Source of the DNA: Bacillota bacterium | Lineage (GTDB): Bacteria; Bacillota; Clostridia; Christensenellales; UMGS416 | Length of the DNA stretch: 64,000 bases | Direction: 5' to 3' | Assembly: GCA_023421955.1 (NCBI GenBank) | Contig: JAEZSE010000001.1 | Span: forward strand, 32,133 to 96,132 | Shown: piece by piece, positions 45,601 through 53,162 of the stretch | How the letters are laid out: the number at the start of each line of letters is the position of its first letter | Numbering within the stretch: the stretch's first letter is position 1 | Translations under genes and position numbers: made by a program | Notes under the pieces: generated by a model | Database searches by the model: none | The model's input: the letters and a program-made list of their open reading frames with translations, nothing else | What the model was told of the DNA's origin: nothing

Positions 45601-46965
45601 TTATTCCTCCTTTTGCTTGTGGGCGGCTTCCTTGAGTTTTGCCGCCCGGCGGGCCTTGACACCCACGGGGATCAGGATCGCTGCCAGGATCGCGGCAACC
45701 ACTACGATGATTGCCAGCCAGGGCAGGAACCCGACAAATTGCACTGCGAAATTCTCCGCGCTTTTTTTCATGTTATTCAGAGTGCTGTTGAGCGCGCCGC
45801 CCATGCGATCGTTGAGGTCAGGGTCCACGGGTTTCACGGTCTTGGGCGTGACCAGCTCGTGGATCTCGATGGTGATCGTGGAATAGCTCACCTTGTCGTC
45901 CCAGTATTTCAGCTGCGCCGTGGCCTGCTCGATCTCGATGGTCAAGCGTGTGATCTCGTTTTGGATGGCGACAATGCTCTCGGTGTTGTCTGCCTTCTCC
46001 AGCAGCTTGAAATAAGTCTCGCGGGCCTTGATGAGCTCGCGGTTGCGGGCTTCGGTGTCCACATATTGGCGGCTGACATCCTCGGTGCTCTCATTCTTGC
46101 TGAGCACGTTGCCCATTTTCTGAAGTTCATCCATCGCCGCACCGTATTGGTCGATCGGCATCCGGATACTCACCACGGCGGTGCGGCCCTGCAGGCTGTC
46201 GCCGGAATCGGGCACGCCGGTCTCCTGGAAATTCTCCTGATAGCCGTTGCATTTGGCCAGCAGATTCTTCAATGTGCTCATGCCCTTGTCGTATTCGCGG
46301 GTTTCCACCACCAGGTAGGCTGTATAAATGATCTTGCGGCCCTCATCGGACTTGGTCTTTGTGCTTTCGCTATAGTTTGCTGCGCCTTTGTCTTCAAGCG
46401 CTTGGCCGTTGCTGGAGCGGGTGACGCCCATCTGCGGCATTTCTTTCTCCGGCGCAGCTGCTTCTGTGGCAGCGGGAGCCATTGTGGGTGCCGACTGCAC
46501 ACCAAAGCCCTCGGATTGTTTGTCGTCATAGGCACCGCCTGTCTGGTTTTTATCCAGATCCGCAGCAATGTAATTGTCCGGTGCGCCTGGCTCGGTTAGG
46601 TCTAAGGAGGCGGTGTTGCCCATCAGCCCCAGCCCTCCGCCGGCCAGCATTGTGCCGCCCACCAGCACCACAACCAGAGCGGCCGCCGCTGCTGTGAGCG
46701 CCCAGGGGTTCAGTTTCCGTTTCACCCTGCCATCCCCTTTTGCGATTTCTTCAGAAAGGGCGGCGTGGAGCCTCTCCCGCAGCGCCGGGGGTACCTCCCG
46801 GTCCTCCAGGCTGTGAAGGCCGTCGAGCAATCCGCGGAACTGCTCCACTTCCTCGCGGCATGAAGGGCACTCCTGCAGGTGGGCCTCAAACGCACGAAGC
46901 TTCGCGCCGGACAGCTCCCCGTCCAGATATTGGTTGATTTGGTTTTCGAAGCCGCACGTTTTCAT
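45601..46965 (-). CDS. Anti-sigma factor with zinc-finger (HC2) and DUF4349 domain
   Basis: The first 40 residues of this 454-residue protein are an anti-sigma zinc finger (H29, C33, C36 in FEAHLQECPSCREE), as in RsiW, which binds an ECF sigma factor. A membrane helix (about 84-108) and an extracytoplasmic DUF4349 domain follow (KIIYTAYLVVETREYDKGMS, then a coiled coil around RELIKARETYFKLLEKADNT), and a second membrane helix near the C-terminus (PWLAIIVVVAAILAAILIPV). DUF4349 is probably the sensor. The ATG overlaps the sigma-factor stop (ATGA), so the two are translationally coupled. Confidence 0.88.
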   Translation of the reverse strand: MKTCGFENQINQYLDGELSGAKLRAFEAHLQECPSCREEVEQFRGLLDGLHSLEDREVPPALRERLHAALSEEIAKGDGRVKRKLNPWALTAAAAALVVVLVGGTMLAGGGLGLMGNTASLDLTEPGAPDNYIAADLDKNQTGGAYDDKQSEGFGVQSAPTMAPAATEAAAPEKEMPQMGVTRSSNGQALEDKGAANYSESTKTKSDEGRKIIYTAYLVVETREYDKGMSTLKNLLAKCNGYQENFQETGVPDSGDSLQGRTAVVSIRMPIDQYGAAMDELQKMGNVLSKNESTEDVSRQYVDTEARNRELIKARETYFKLLEKADNTESIVAIQNEITRLTIEIEQATAQLKYWDDKVSYSTITIEIHELVTPKTVKPVDPDLNDRMGGALNSTLNNMKKSAENFAVQFVGFLPWLAIIVVVAAILAAILIPVGVKARRAAKLKEAAHKQKEE

Positions 46966-47546
46966 GTTCTGCCCCTTTCTGCCAGATTGGACGCGGTGGA
47001 CCCCAGGAAAGTTCCGCTTCCGCACAGCATGTTCCGGATCTGCTCCCTGGCCCGGTTGATCCGCGATCGCACCGTGCCGATGGGGCATTTCAGGATCTGG
47101 GCAATTTCGTCGTAGGCATATCCTTCCACATCGCGCAGCACCAGCGCCGCGCGGTATTCCTCGCTGAGCCGCCCGATGGCCCAGGTGATGCTTCCGCCGG
47201 TGTCTGACCGGTCTTCAAACCCTTCGGTCTCCAGCTCACGGCCGACCTCTTGCATTTGCTCCACAGAAACGGTCTTGGCTTTCCGGCGCCTCAGCTCATC
47301 GTGGCAGGCATTGATCGTGATGCGATACAGCCATGTGCCGAAAGCACTGTCCAGCTTGAATGCCGGCAGCGCGCGCCATGCCTTGAGCATTACCTCCTGG
47401 GCGATGTCTTCGGCATCAGCCCCGCTGCCCATCATGCGCCAGGCAATGTTATAAACCCGTTTCAGATGTTGGTTGTAAAGCGACTCAAAAGCCGCGGCAT
47501 CGCCTTTCTGGGCGCGTTTGATCAGCAGAATGTCTGCTTCGGTCAT
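46962..47546 (-). CDS. ECF sigma factor, SigW-like
   Basis: The 194-residue protein is an ECF sigma factor: region 2 with FESLYNQHLKRVYNIAWRMM, ADAEDIAQEVMLKAWRALPA and FGTWLYRITINACHDELRRR; region 4 with LSEEYRAALVLRDVEGYAYD and the helix-turn-helix EIAQILKCPIGTVRSRINRA. It heads a four-gene operon with its zinc-finger anti-sigma and two SIMPL proteins and so probably responds to envelope stress. The last ~20 residues (GSGTFLGSTASNLAERGRT) extend past the usual end. The ATG has a weak GGAGGG about seven to ten bases upstream. Confidence 0.93.
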   Translation of the reverse strand: MTEADILLIKRAQKGDAAAFESLYNQHLKRVYNIAWRMMGSGADAEDIAQEVMLKAWRALPAFKLDSAFGTWLYRITINACHDELRRRKAKTVSVEQMQEVGRELETEGFEDRSDTGGSITWAIGRLSEEYRAALVLRDVEGYAYDEIAQILKCPIGTVRSRINRAREQIRNMLCGSGTFLGSTASNLAERGRT

Positions 47547-47623
47547 CTCGCGTATCCCTCCGAACAGATCTCAACAATCCATTATGTCATACATCAAATT
47601 ATAACACATCCACTCAATCTGTG

Positions 47624-47652
47624 TTGCATAAATCACCGCGTTGTGCTATATT
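47624..47652 (+). promoter_or_regulatory. Promoter of tRNA-Leu
   Basis: TTGCAT and TATATT are separated by 17 bases, with the -10 ending 14 bases before the mature tRNA 5' end. The position fits transcription starting a few bases upstream of the tRNA. Confidence 0.7.
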
Positions 47653-47666
47653 AAAAAAACCCAATT

Positions 47667-47753
47667 GCCGAAGTGGTGGAATGGCAGACGCGGCGGACTC
47701 AAAATCCGTTATGTGATGAGCATGTGTGGGTTCAAGTCCCACCTTCGGCACCA
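47667..47753 (+). tRNA. tRNA-Leu (anticodon CAA)
   Basis: An 87-base class II tRNA. The acceptor stem GCCGAAG pairs with CTTCGGC, followed by discriminator A and an encoded CCA. The anticodon loop CTCAAAA gives anticodon CAA. The long variable arm (TTATGTGATGAGCATG region) and T-arm GTGGGTTCAAGTCCCAC are as expected for leucine. Its own promoter lies just upstream, a terminator just downstream. The last 23 bases are copied again at 47917-47939. Confidence 0.96.
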
Positions 47754-47760
47754 AATGAGA

Positions 47761-47789
47761 AGACCCGACCTTCATGGTCGGGTTTTTCA
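47761..47789 (+). terminator. Intrinsic terminator of tRNA-Leu
   Basis: GACCCGACC and GGTCGGGTT arms with a TTCAT loop and a T-run, beginning eight bases after the tRNA CCA end. Confidence 0.85.
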
Positions 47790-47802
47790 TTTGGGAGGGG
47801 GA

Positions 47803-48128
47803 CTTGAACCCACGCAAAAGCAAGTGCGGGCTACTTGCTACGAAGGGTGAATAACCAGCCAACTATAAGCGGCAGGCGTAAGCTTGAAGGCGGCTAATGC
47901 CGCCGGCAACGCCGGCTTCAAGTCCCACCTTCGGCACCAAAATCAAAGCGCCCCCTGCATGGGGGCGTTTTGATTTTTTGAAGGGTGGGTAACGAAGAAC
48001 CCACTCGCTAAAGATGATGCGGGGTATTATGCACGAAGGGCGACAGAGCAGATAGCGTAAAGCGGGAGGCGCCGCCAAGAAAGGCGGCAAATGCCGCCGG
48101 CAACGCCGGCTTTCAAGTCCCACCTTCT
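47803..48128 (+). repeat. Array of tRNA-Leu 3'-end copies with GC palindromes
   Basis: Downstream of the tRNA the segment TTCAAGTCCCACCTTC plus GGCACCA, covering the T-loop to CCA, recurs exactly at 47917-47939. Its first 16 bases recur at 48113-48128. Each copy is preceded by the same palindromic stretch (ATGCCGCCGGCAACGCCGGC). An inverted copy of the T-arm (GGGACTTGAACCCACGC) lies at 47804-47816 or so. The stretches between the copies are related but diverged, so this is an imperfect tandem array with a period of about 190 bases. No gene is seen in this region. Confidence 0.8.
47938..47979 (+). terminator. Terminator after the second tRNA-Leu 3' copy
   Basis: A long stem (AAAATCAAAGCGCCCCC with GGGGGCGTTTTGATTTT, one G-U pair) followed by a T-run begins at the CCA of the copied tRNA end. 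It mirrors the terminator after the real tRNA although its sequence differs. Confidence 0.8.
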
Positions 48129-48174
48129 GTAGAAATACTGACTATCTACTAGAAAATATAGTTGACCATCTGTA

Positions 48175-48579
48175 TTACATGCCAAGAAACATGTTCCGGC
48201 TGAAGGGACCCCAGTTCTCTCCTCGATAACCCACCATACCCTCTAGATTTACAAAGCAGGGGAGCATGGTATACATAACGCCGCGCGTTGCACTCGTCCC
48301 GAATGCCATGATGTATCTCATCTTCGTATTGTCAACAGGAGTTATCCTTGCCATATCCGGACGGATGGCATTTTCAGCCGTCAATGCATCGAGCATATTC
48401 ACACTCGCGATGCCGACTGCACCCATATTGCTTCGAAGCCAGTAATTCGAAACATTTGTTGCTGAAGTAAAATCGGTACGCTGATCATAGGTCATCAAAA
48501 TTTGATTCGGCGCAACTTGTATCGCCTGGATCAAAATAGGATGAGGTATTATCTGTTGTTCCATATATAGATTCTCCAT
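48175..48579 (-). CDS. Small AT-rich protein with an Ig-like (Big_5/SbsA-type) pattern
   Basis: The 134-residue product has no signal peptide. Its first half (LIQAIQVAPNQILMTYDQRT, then DFTSATNVSNYWLRSNMG) resembles bacterial Ig-like repeats in which a 'relations between variables' strand is followed by SA-x-NY. The rest (ITPVDNTKMRYIMAFGTSAT) is unfamiliar. The ATG at 48579 is used because GGAGG lies six bases upstream; an in-frame start at 48654 adds 25 residues without support. It sits between the tRNA-derived repeat array and a divergent MerR gene in an AT-rich patch, possibly acquired. Function is unknown. Confidence 0.5.
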   Translation of the reverse strand: MENLYMEQQIIPHPILIQAIQVAPNQILMTYDQRTDFTSATNVSNYWLRSNMGAVGIASVNMLDALTAENAIRPDMARITPVDNTKMRYIMAFGTSATRGVMYTMLPCFVNLEGMVGYRGENWGPFSRNMFLGM

Positions 48580-48742
48580 TGATTGCCTCCATATGAAAGA
48601 GAAATTCCCATTTCCTGTTTCATCATATTGCGGATCGCGCATTTTTGTGTTCACAAGAGATCAGGTGACTATCAGCAAGATGGGTCATTTGTTTGTCAAG
48701 AAAGCAGAAGAACGGTTTCTGTGCTATTTTTTATAGAAGTAG

Positions 48743-48773
48743 TTGACTCTTCCGTTGGGGAACAGTCTATATT
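48743..48773 (+). promoter_or_regulatory. MerR-type promoter with operator in a 19-base spacer
   Basis: TTGACT and TATATT are separated by 19 bases, longer than the usual 17. The spacer holds the near-perfect dyad GACTCTTCC-N5-GGAACAGTC (48745-48767, 8 of 9 positions paired). This is the geometry that MerR-family activators act on by distorting DNA, so the gene downstream is probably autoregulated. Confidence 0.75.
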
Positions 48774-48802
48774 ATGTATAGGTTAGCGGAAGGAGCATAC
48801 TT

Positions 48803-49759
48803 ATGAGCGAGTTGATTAAGATCAGGGATGTATCTGCCAGATACGACATTTCTGCACGCACGCTCCGTTATTATGAGGATATGGGGTTGATCACAAGCAC
48901 TCGAAGTGATGATTATGCATACAGGCTATATGATGAAGCTGCAGTAAAACGTTTGGAACAGATTTTGATCTTACGCAAACTGAATATCAGAATTGTGGAT
49001 ATTCAACGTATCTTCAACACCACCGGTTCTGAGATTGTTCTGGAAGTGCTTGGTAAAAAAGTTGACGACATTGATGAAGAAGTATCACTTTTACATGAAT
49101 TAAAAGGTATCATTTTAGACTTTATCCATCAAATCGAGCAGGCCGATTTTGGCAAAGAATCAGATGTCAAGTTGTTGTATGAAAAGGCAAAGGATATCGA
49201 ATCGCAAATCACAAATGTGGATTATAACGGCAACCCATCAAATGTGAACCGTTTGCTGGCTGCTGCTGAAAAAGTGGAAAGGGAACCAGATATCCTGATC
49301 GTTGAGATGCCCCTTTGCCGCATGGTGACTTCGGGGTTATTGGCTGATGAAAATGAGCATAACCGATTCGACGCGATGTGGATGCGCCTCGGTTCACGCA
49401 TTGCTGACAAGATCAATCCCCGTGATTTTATGTATTACGATGAAGAACAGAATAAAAGTGTCTGGATGTTTCTGCTGGAAGACTGGATGAACGAAACAGA
49501 CACAGAAGGGTATGAAATTATTACATTCGACGGCGGCTTATTTGCAGCAGCGCTTGCGGACAGTTGGGAATTCAGTGAATATCAACGGGTACACAAAGGG
49601 ATTGTGTCATGGCTCACCCGGCAGGAGCATTTGGAGCTTGACGAGACTTCGGGCCGCCACATGCTATACCATTTTGCCGGGCCGCACTCGGAGCAAATGA
49701 AGCAGTGGAATTTTGGAAGAGTTCGCTATTTTGTTCCAATTAGGATAAAGGGTAAATAG
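48803..49759 (+). CDS. MerR family transcriptional regulator with C-terminal effector domain
   Basis: The 318-residue protein starts with a MerR DNA-binding domain: IRDVSARYDISARTLRYYED, GLITSTRSDDYAYRLYDEAA, then a dimerising coiled coil (about 85-130). From residue ~150 it has a large ligand-binding-like domain (MPLCRMVTSGLLADENEHNR, later LEDWMNETDTEGYEIITFDG) that resembles GyrI/SOUL-like multidrug-sensing folds. Many such MerR regulators activate efflux or detoxification genes. The promoter upstream carries its likely operator. No target gene follows on the same strand before the terminator, so it may control genes elsewhere. The start has GGAAGGAG at good spacing. Confidence 0.88.
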   Translation: MSELIKIRDVSARYDISARTLRYYEDMGLITSTRSDDYAYRLYDEAAVKRLEQILILRKLNIRIVDIQRIFNTTGSEIVLEVLGKKVDDIDEEVSLLHELKGIILDFIHQIEQADFGKESDVKLLYEKAKDIESQITNVDYNGNPSNVNRLLAAAEKVEREPDILIVEMPLCRMVTSGLLADENEHNRFDAMWMRLGSRIADKINPRDFMYYDEEQNKSVWMFLLEDWMNETDTEGYEIITFDGGLFAAALADSWEFSEYQRVHKGIVSWLTRQEHLELDETSGRHMLYHFAGPHSEQMKQWNFGRVRYFVPIRIKGK

Positions 49760-49770
49760 ATAGATTTCAG

Positions 49771-49795
49771 ACCCGGCCAACATGGCCGGGTTTTC
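49771..49795 (+). terminator. Intrinsic terminator of the MerR gene
   Basis: ACCCGGCC and GGCCGGGT arms with an AACAT loop and a run of four T, 12 bases after the stop. Its loop and arms resemble the terminator after tRNA-Leu. Confidence 0.85.
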
Positions 49796-49810
49796 TCTTG
49801 CCCCAAGACT

Positions 49811-50494
49811 CTATTCTTTTTGGATATACAATGTTCCGTCACTTTGCAGTTCTGCATATAGTACATCTTTGGAGGAACGGATCTGTTGTTGCTGAAGCTG
49901 CTGCTGCAGCCACTGCTCGTCCAGGTTGTATTCTACTAGATTATGATGGATGATCTTACCATCTACGATAATTTCAGATGGCAGGTATTTCGGAACAGGG
50001 GAGAGTATGCCCAATTCTTCCCTTGTGGCCTGCTGTTTCTCTTGTTTCATTAATACACTTAATTGTCCATCAGGCTCCAGGATTCCGTAGTCTACATCAA
50101 GGATGGAAAACACATTTTTTTCTCGCAGCATCATGGAAATGTCATCCAGATTGATTCGGCATTTCTGCAGTGCTTTCTTGTTGAGGATTCCGTGTTTGAT
50201 GATAATCGTTGGCTGGCCGTCAATGATGAGTCGTGCATTTCCCGATTTTAAGCTTATATATTCTATAATTACGGCAAGAATACACCACCAAATCATACCT
50301 AGAAAATCATCCAGTTGTGACTCGCTGACTTTGCTGATGATATTGGCGGAAATTGAGCCAATGGTGATTCCGGTGATATAGTTGAAGAATGTCAGTTGGC
50401 TCAATTGCTTATTTCCTAAAAACCTTGCCAGGATGAGCAAAACGGAAAATGCGATAGATGTCCTTACAACAAGAGCCAGTAGTTCGGAGCCCAA
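49811..50494 (-). CDS. DUF421 (YetF-like) membrane protein
   Basis: The 227-residue protein has three N-terminal membrane helices (about 5-22, 33-55 and 58-80) containing RTSIAFSVLLILARFLGNKQ and SQLTFFNYITGITIGSISAN, the DUF421/YetF hallmark. A cytoplasmic-type domain follows (KSGNARLIIDGQPTIIIKHG, then NLDDISMMLREKNVFSILDV) and a Gln-rich tail (LDEQWLQQQLQQQQIRS). YetF-family proteins are linked to spore germination and envelope functions in Bacillus, but no reaction is known. The start is a TTG with AGAGGA upstream; an ATG at 50668 would add 58 non-family residues. The region is AT-rich. Confidence 0.85.
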   Translation of the reverse strand: MGSELLALVVRTSIAFSVLLILARFLGNKQLSQLTFFNYITGITIGSISANIISKVSESQLDDFLGMIWWCILAVIIEYISLKSGNARLIIDGQPTIIIKHGILNKKALQKCRINLDDISMMLREKNVFSILDVDYGILEPDGQLSVLMKQEKQQATREELGILSPVPKYLPSEIIVDGKIIHHNLVEYNLDEQWLQQQLQQQQIRSSKDVLYAELQSDGTLYIQKE

Positions 50495-50580
50495 AACAAT
50501 CCATCCTCTAGTCAGGTTTCTGTTAGGATTGCCAAAACTAGTTTGGATGATTACAAACTGAGCAGGGGATATAAAGTTTT

Positions 50581-50611
50581 CCCCTTCCGGCCCATATGGG
50601 CTCGGAAGGGG
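50581..50611 (-). terminator. Hairpin between the SASP and DUF421 genes
   Basis: CCCCTTCCG and CGGAAGGGG arms around a CCCATATGGG loop. On the minus strand the stem is followed by AAAACTTTATAT, so the U-run is poor. It could still end the SASP transcript, which finishes 30 bases earlier. Confidence 0.4.
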
Positions 50612-50642
50612 AATGTCGCAGGCTTGGCTGTGAACTTGACAG

Positions 50643-50852
50643 TTACAGTTGCTGTTTGCCCAGCGCAACCAGCTTGCGGGTCATATTGCCGCCCACCCGG
50701 CCGCAATCGCGGGATGAGACGTCGCCCCAGTAATCCTGGTTGGGAATGCTGATCGATAGCTCAGAAGCGGTCTCGTATTTCATGTTGTAAAGCTTGTCCT
50801 GCGCGCCTGTGACCAAAGGCTTTGCCCTGCTGATACGGCTTTGAACGTCCAT
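50643..50852 (-). CDS. Alpha/beta-type small acid-soluble spore protein (SASP)
   Basis: SASPs coat spore DNA, protect it from UV and heat, and supply amino acids at germination. The 69-residue protein shows the family core: DKLYNMKYETASELSIS (with the germination-protease site region) and the DNA-binding helix SSRDCGRVGGNMTRKLVALG. Compared with typical alpha/beta SASPs it has a Cys in the SSRDCG turn. The start has AGGAGG eight bases upstream. It is monocistronic, as is usual for genes read by sigma-G, though a convincing sigma-G promoter could not be fixed. Confidence 0.92.
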   Translation of the reverse strand: MDVQSRISRAKPLVTGAQDKLYNMKYETASELSISIPNQDYWGDVSSRDCGRVGGNMTRKLVALGKQQL

Positions 50853-51053
50853 TTCTCTTCCTCCTGTTTCGCAATTGTTTTGCGTTGCGATAATAATGTT
50901 CCCTTACAAAGACTGTGCAACACCAAGTAAAAATTGCGGAGATGTCATGAACATTCCAGCCGGTTCGTTTGCAGGAAATTACTTTGCCAGCCCACAGGTA
51001 TTGCTGGCATGAGCTCCTTTTAAGCGATATTTTTGACAATTAGTCCAGTTTCA

Positions 51054-52280
51054 TTATTTTCGCATGTCGGCAAGCCATTGACTAAATTCGGTTTGTATGG
51101 CGTTGTCATCCAGCTCAAACACGGCTGTGACTGCTTCGCCGGTGCGTTCGTTGGTTTCCTGGATCTTTTCCGCCGCCGTCACCGGAATCAACTCGAACTT
51201 TTTCATATACTCCAATGCCTTGCGCATCTTTTCCCATCCGTATTGATCCATTAAGAATGCGGCATAAGCCTTTGAGGAAGCATAATAGAGCATCACGGCA
51301 GAGGAGTCATCAGCACCGATTTTTTCCAGGTCGATGGTTTTGTGTTTTGCATAGGGTGTGTATTCCTGCATGGCCTCCGCAGCACTCAGCCATGGTCCGT
51401 CGGGGTTATCAAGCCAACCCTCAAACACCCCTGCGAGCCCTTCCTGCAGCCAGTAGGATGCGTTGTCATTGGAAAGCTCCGAAACCATCCGGTGTGAGGA
51501 CTCATGGTTCAGCATGTGCTTGTAGTTTGCGGCGTTGCTGCCATAGGCGCCAGTGAAGGTCTTGATCGATTCCCCATACTCGTGCCAGCCGCCCACCCAT
51601 TCGGGCAAGTCCAGTTTCACCGATTGCAGGAACACCTGCTGGTCGTCAAACAGCTTGATTGAGATAAAACCGTTCGGCGTGAAATCAAGCAGGCTTTTCA
51701 TCTGGCCTATTGTCTCCGTCTCAGCCATCAGTAGCGCACCTGCCAGATCTTCATCGGCTTGCGTATAGTATACCCGCGCGTGTTCGCCTTCTTTCAAACG
51801 GAAATCAGGGCCGGCGTAATATAGCTTTCCGTTTTGAGTTTGAAAGGAAGCAGTAAAGCTTGCGCTGCGCTTGTGCCCGCCTACGGTGTAGCTCTGCTCC
51901 AGCAATGCGGTGAACCCGCCGTTTCGCTGAGTAACATTGCTTGCTTTCAAAGTATAGTCGTTAATGCTGAGGCCGGACGCAGCGCGGATCAGGTTTCGTT
52001 CCTCTGTTTGCAGCACGGCGTCTGATGGAAGCACCGTGGAGAGATAACGCGTTTGATCGGCGCTGTTTACAGCCGCGGCTCTTTGCTCCAGCACATCCAG
52101 CAGTTCCTGCGTGTCTGCTTCCGCAGGAGAGGTTGTGGCTGGATGGGAAACCGCCGCCATGGATGCTTGAGGTGTCGGCGATGTCTGCCTAGATGATGCC
52201 GCTCCGGGCCGGCAGCCAGCCAATACCGAGATCGTAAGCAGCAATGCCGCAAGCCTGAGCGGCAGGCTGATTCTTTTCAT
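51054..52280 (-). CDS. Lipoprotein metallopeptidase, gluzincin (MA-like) type
   Basis: The 408-residue product has a lipoprotein signal (lipobox VLAGC, Cys22) and a Ser/Thr/Pro-rich linker. The catalytic part carries HESSH (HExxH zinc site) in YKHMLNHESSHRMVSEL, followed by WLQEGLAGVFEGW, where the Glu in QEG would be the third zinc ligand. This is the pattern of MA-clan gluzincins (DUF2268/peptidase_MA_2-like). It should act outside the membrane. The ATG at 52280 has GGAGG seven bases upstream. It is divergent from the flagellar block and not obviously linked to it. Confidence 0.8.
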   Translation of the reverse strand: MKRISLPLRLAALLLTISVLAGCRPGAASSRQTSPTPQASMAAVSHPATTSPAEADTQELLDVLEQRAAAVNSADQTRYLSTVLPSDAVLQTEERNLIRAASGLSINDYTLKASNVTQRNGGFTALLEQSYTVGGHKRSASFTASFQTQNGKLYYAGPDFRLKEGEHARVYYTQADEDLAGALLMAETETIGQMKSLLDFTPNGFISIKLFDDQQVFLQSVKLDLPEWVGGWHEYGESIKTFTGAYGSNAANYKHMLNHESSHRMVSELSNDNASYWLQEGLAGVFEGWLDNPDGPWLSAAEAMQEYTPYAKHKTIDLEKIGADDSSAVMLYYASSKAYAAFLMDQYGWEKMRKALEYMKKFELIPVTAAEKIQETNERTGEAVTAVFELDDNAIQTEFSQWLADMRK

Positions 52281-52392
52281 TGTGACACCTCCGAGTGCGC
52301 TGGGTTCAGTATAACGCAAAAGCTTCGGTTATAGAACATTACCCGTGTGTTTCCCGCCACCGCAATTGGGCATCTAGTTTTTGTAGAAGCTG

Positions 52393-52419
52393 TTATCTGG
52401 TCGTTGATTCTTCCGATAT
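52393..52419 (+). promoter_or_regulatory. Possible sigma-D (sigma-28) flagellar promoter
   Basis: TTAT and TCCGATAT are separated by 15 bases. The -10 matches seven of eight positions of the flagellar sigma consensus GCCGATAT; the -35 is poor (consensus TAAA). It lies 33 bases before the NlpC/P60 gene that opens the flagellar block. Confidence 0.45.
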
Positions 52420-52452
52420 ATACAATACACAGCACCAGCAGTGGGAGGAACA

Positions 52453-53139
52453 ATGCAGATCCCAAGCGTAAACTCGATGTTTCGGGCCAGGGCCGGCGCC
52501 GCAGGGCTGCCATTGCCCGTTGGATCGGGTGCGGGGTTTGCGGGCGTTTATACAACTGCCCTCCAAAACGGAGAGGTCAACTCCTCCGGCAAGGTGCAGG
52601 AGCTCACAATCCTTGAGAACCCTGCGGTGCAGGCTTCCGGCCAACCCACACCAGTCGTCAGCTTGCCCATGAAAACCGTCGCCTCTGCCACCAAGGCATA
52701 TGGCGCGGCGCCGATGTTCATTCCGGCATCTGCACTGTCGAAATCGTTCCTGGCTCAATCGGGCGGTGACTCTGTTCTGGCGGAACAGGTGGTGGCCTAT
52801 GCCAAGCAGTTTGTGGGCACGCCCTATGTGGCTGGCGGAGAAGACCTGGTAAAGGGTGCCGATTGCTCCGGGTTTGTGCAGTCAGTGTATAAGCATTTTG
52901 GCATCGACCTACCCCGTTCCAGCTATCAGCAATCCAAGGTAGGGCAGGAGGTCAGCGTGGAAGACCTGCGGCCCGGCGACCTGTTATTTTTTAAAACGGC
53001 TGACTATGCGCCGGTCACTCATGTGGCGATGTATATCGGAGATGGGAAAATCATCCACGCCTCCAGCGTGAAAACCGGCGTCATCATTTCGAAACTCAAG
53101 ATCAAAGACGACTTTAGAATTGCACGGCGGTTGCTGTAG
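52453..53139 (+). CDS. NlpC/P60 peptidoglycan hydrolase in the flagellar operon
   Basis: The C-terminal ~120 of 228 residues form an NlpC/P60 cysteine endopeptidase: GADCSGFVQSVYKHFGIDLP (catalytic Cys), LRPGDLLFFKTADYAPVTHV (catalytic His) and AMYIGDGKIIHAS. It should cut peptide bonds in peptidoglycan stems. No Sec signal peptide is seen; the N-terminus (MQIPSVNSMFRARAGAAGLP) is more like proteins exported through the flagellar apparatus. Lying 23 bases before fliD, it may help the growing flagellum cross the wall. The ATG at 52453 has GGGAGG five bases upstream. Confidence 0.87.
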   Translation: MQIPSVNSMFRARAGAAGLPLPVGSGAGFAGVYTTALQNGEVNSSGKVQELTILENPAVQASGQPTPVVSLPMKTVASATKAYGAAPMFIPASALSKSFLAQSGGDSVLAEQVVAYAKQFVGTPYVAGGEDLVKGADCSGFVQSVYKHFGIDLPRSSYQQSKVGQEVSVEDLRPGDLLFFKTADYAPVTHVAMYIGDGKIIHASSVKTGVIISKLKIKDDFRIARRLL

Positions 53140-53162
53140 CGGTTCGGAAAGGACGATCACAA

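Noticed and set aside
47641..47850. Open frames over tRNA-Leu and its repeats
   Set aside because: They run through the tRNA and a terminator hairpin and have no ribosome-binding site.
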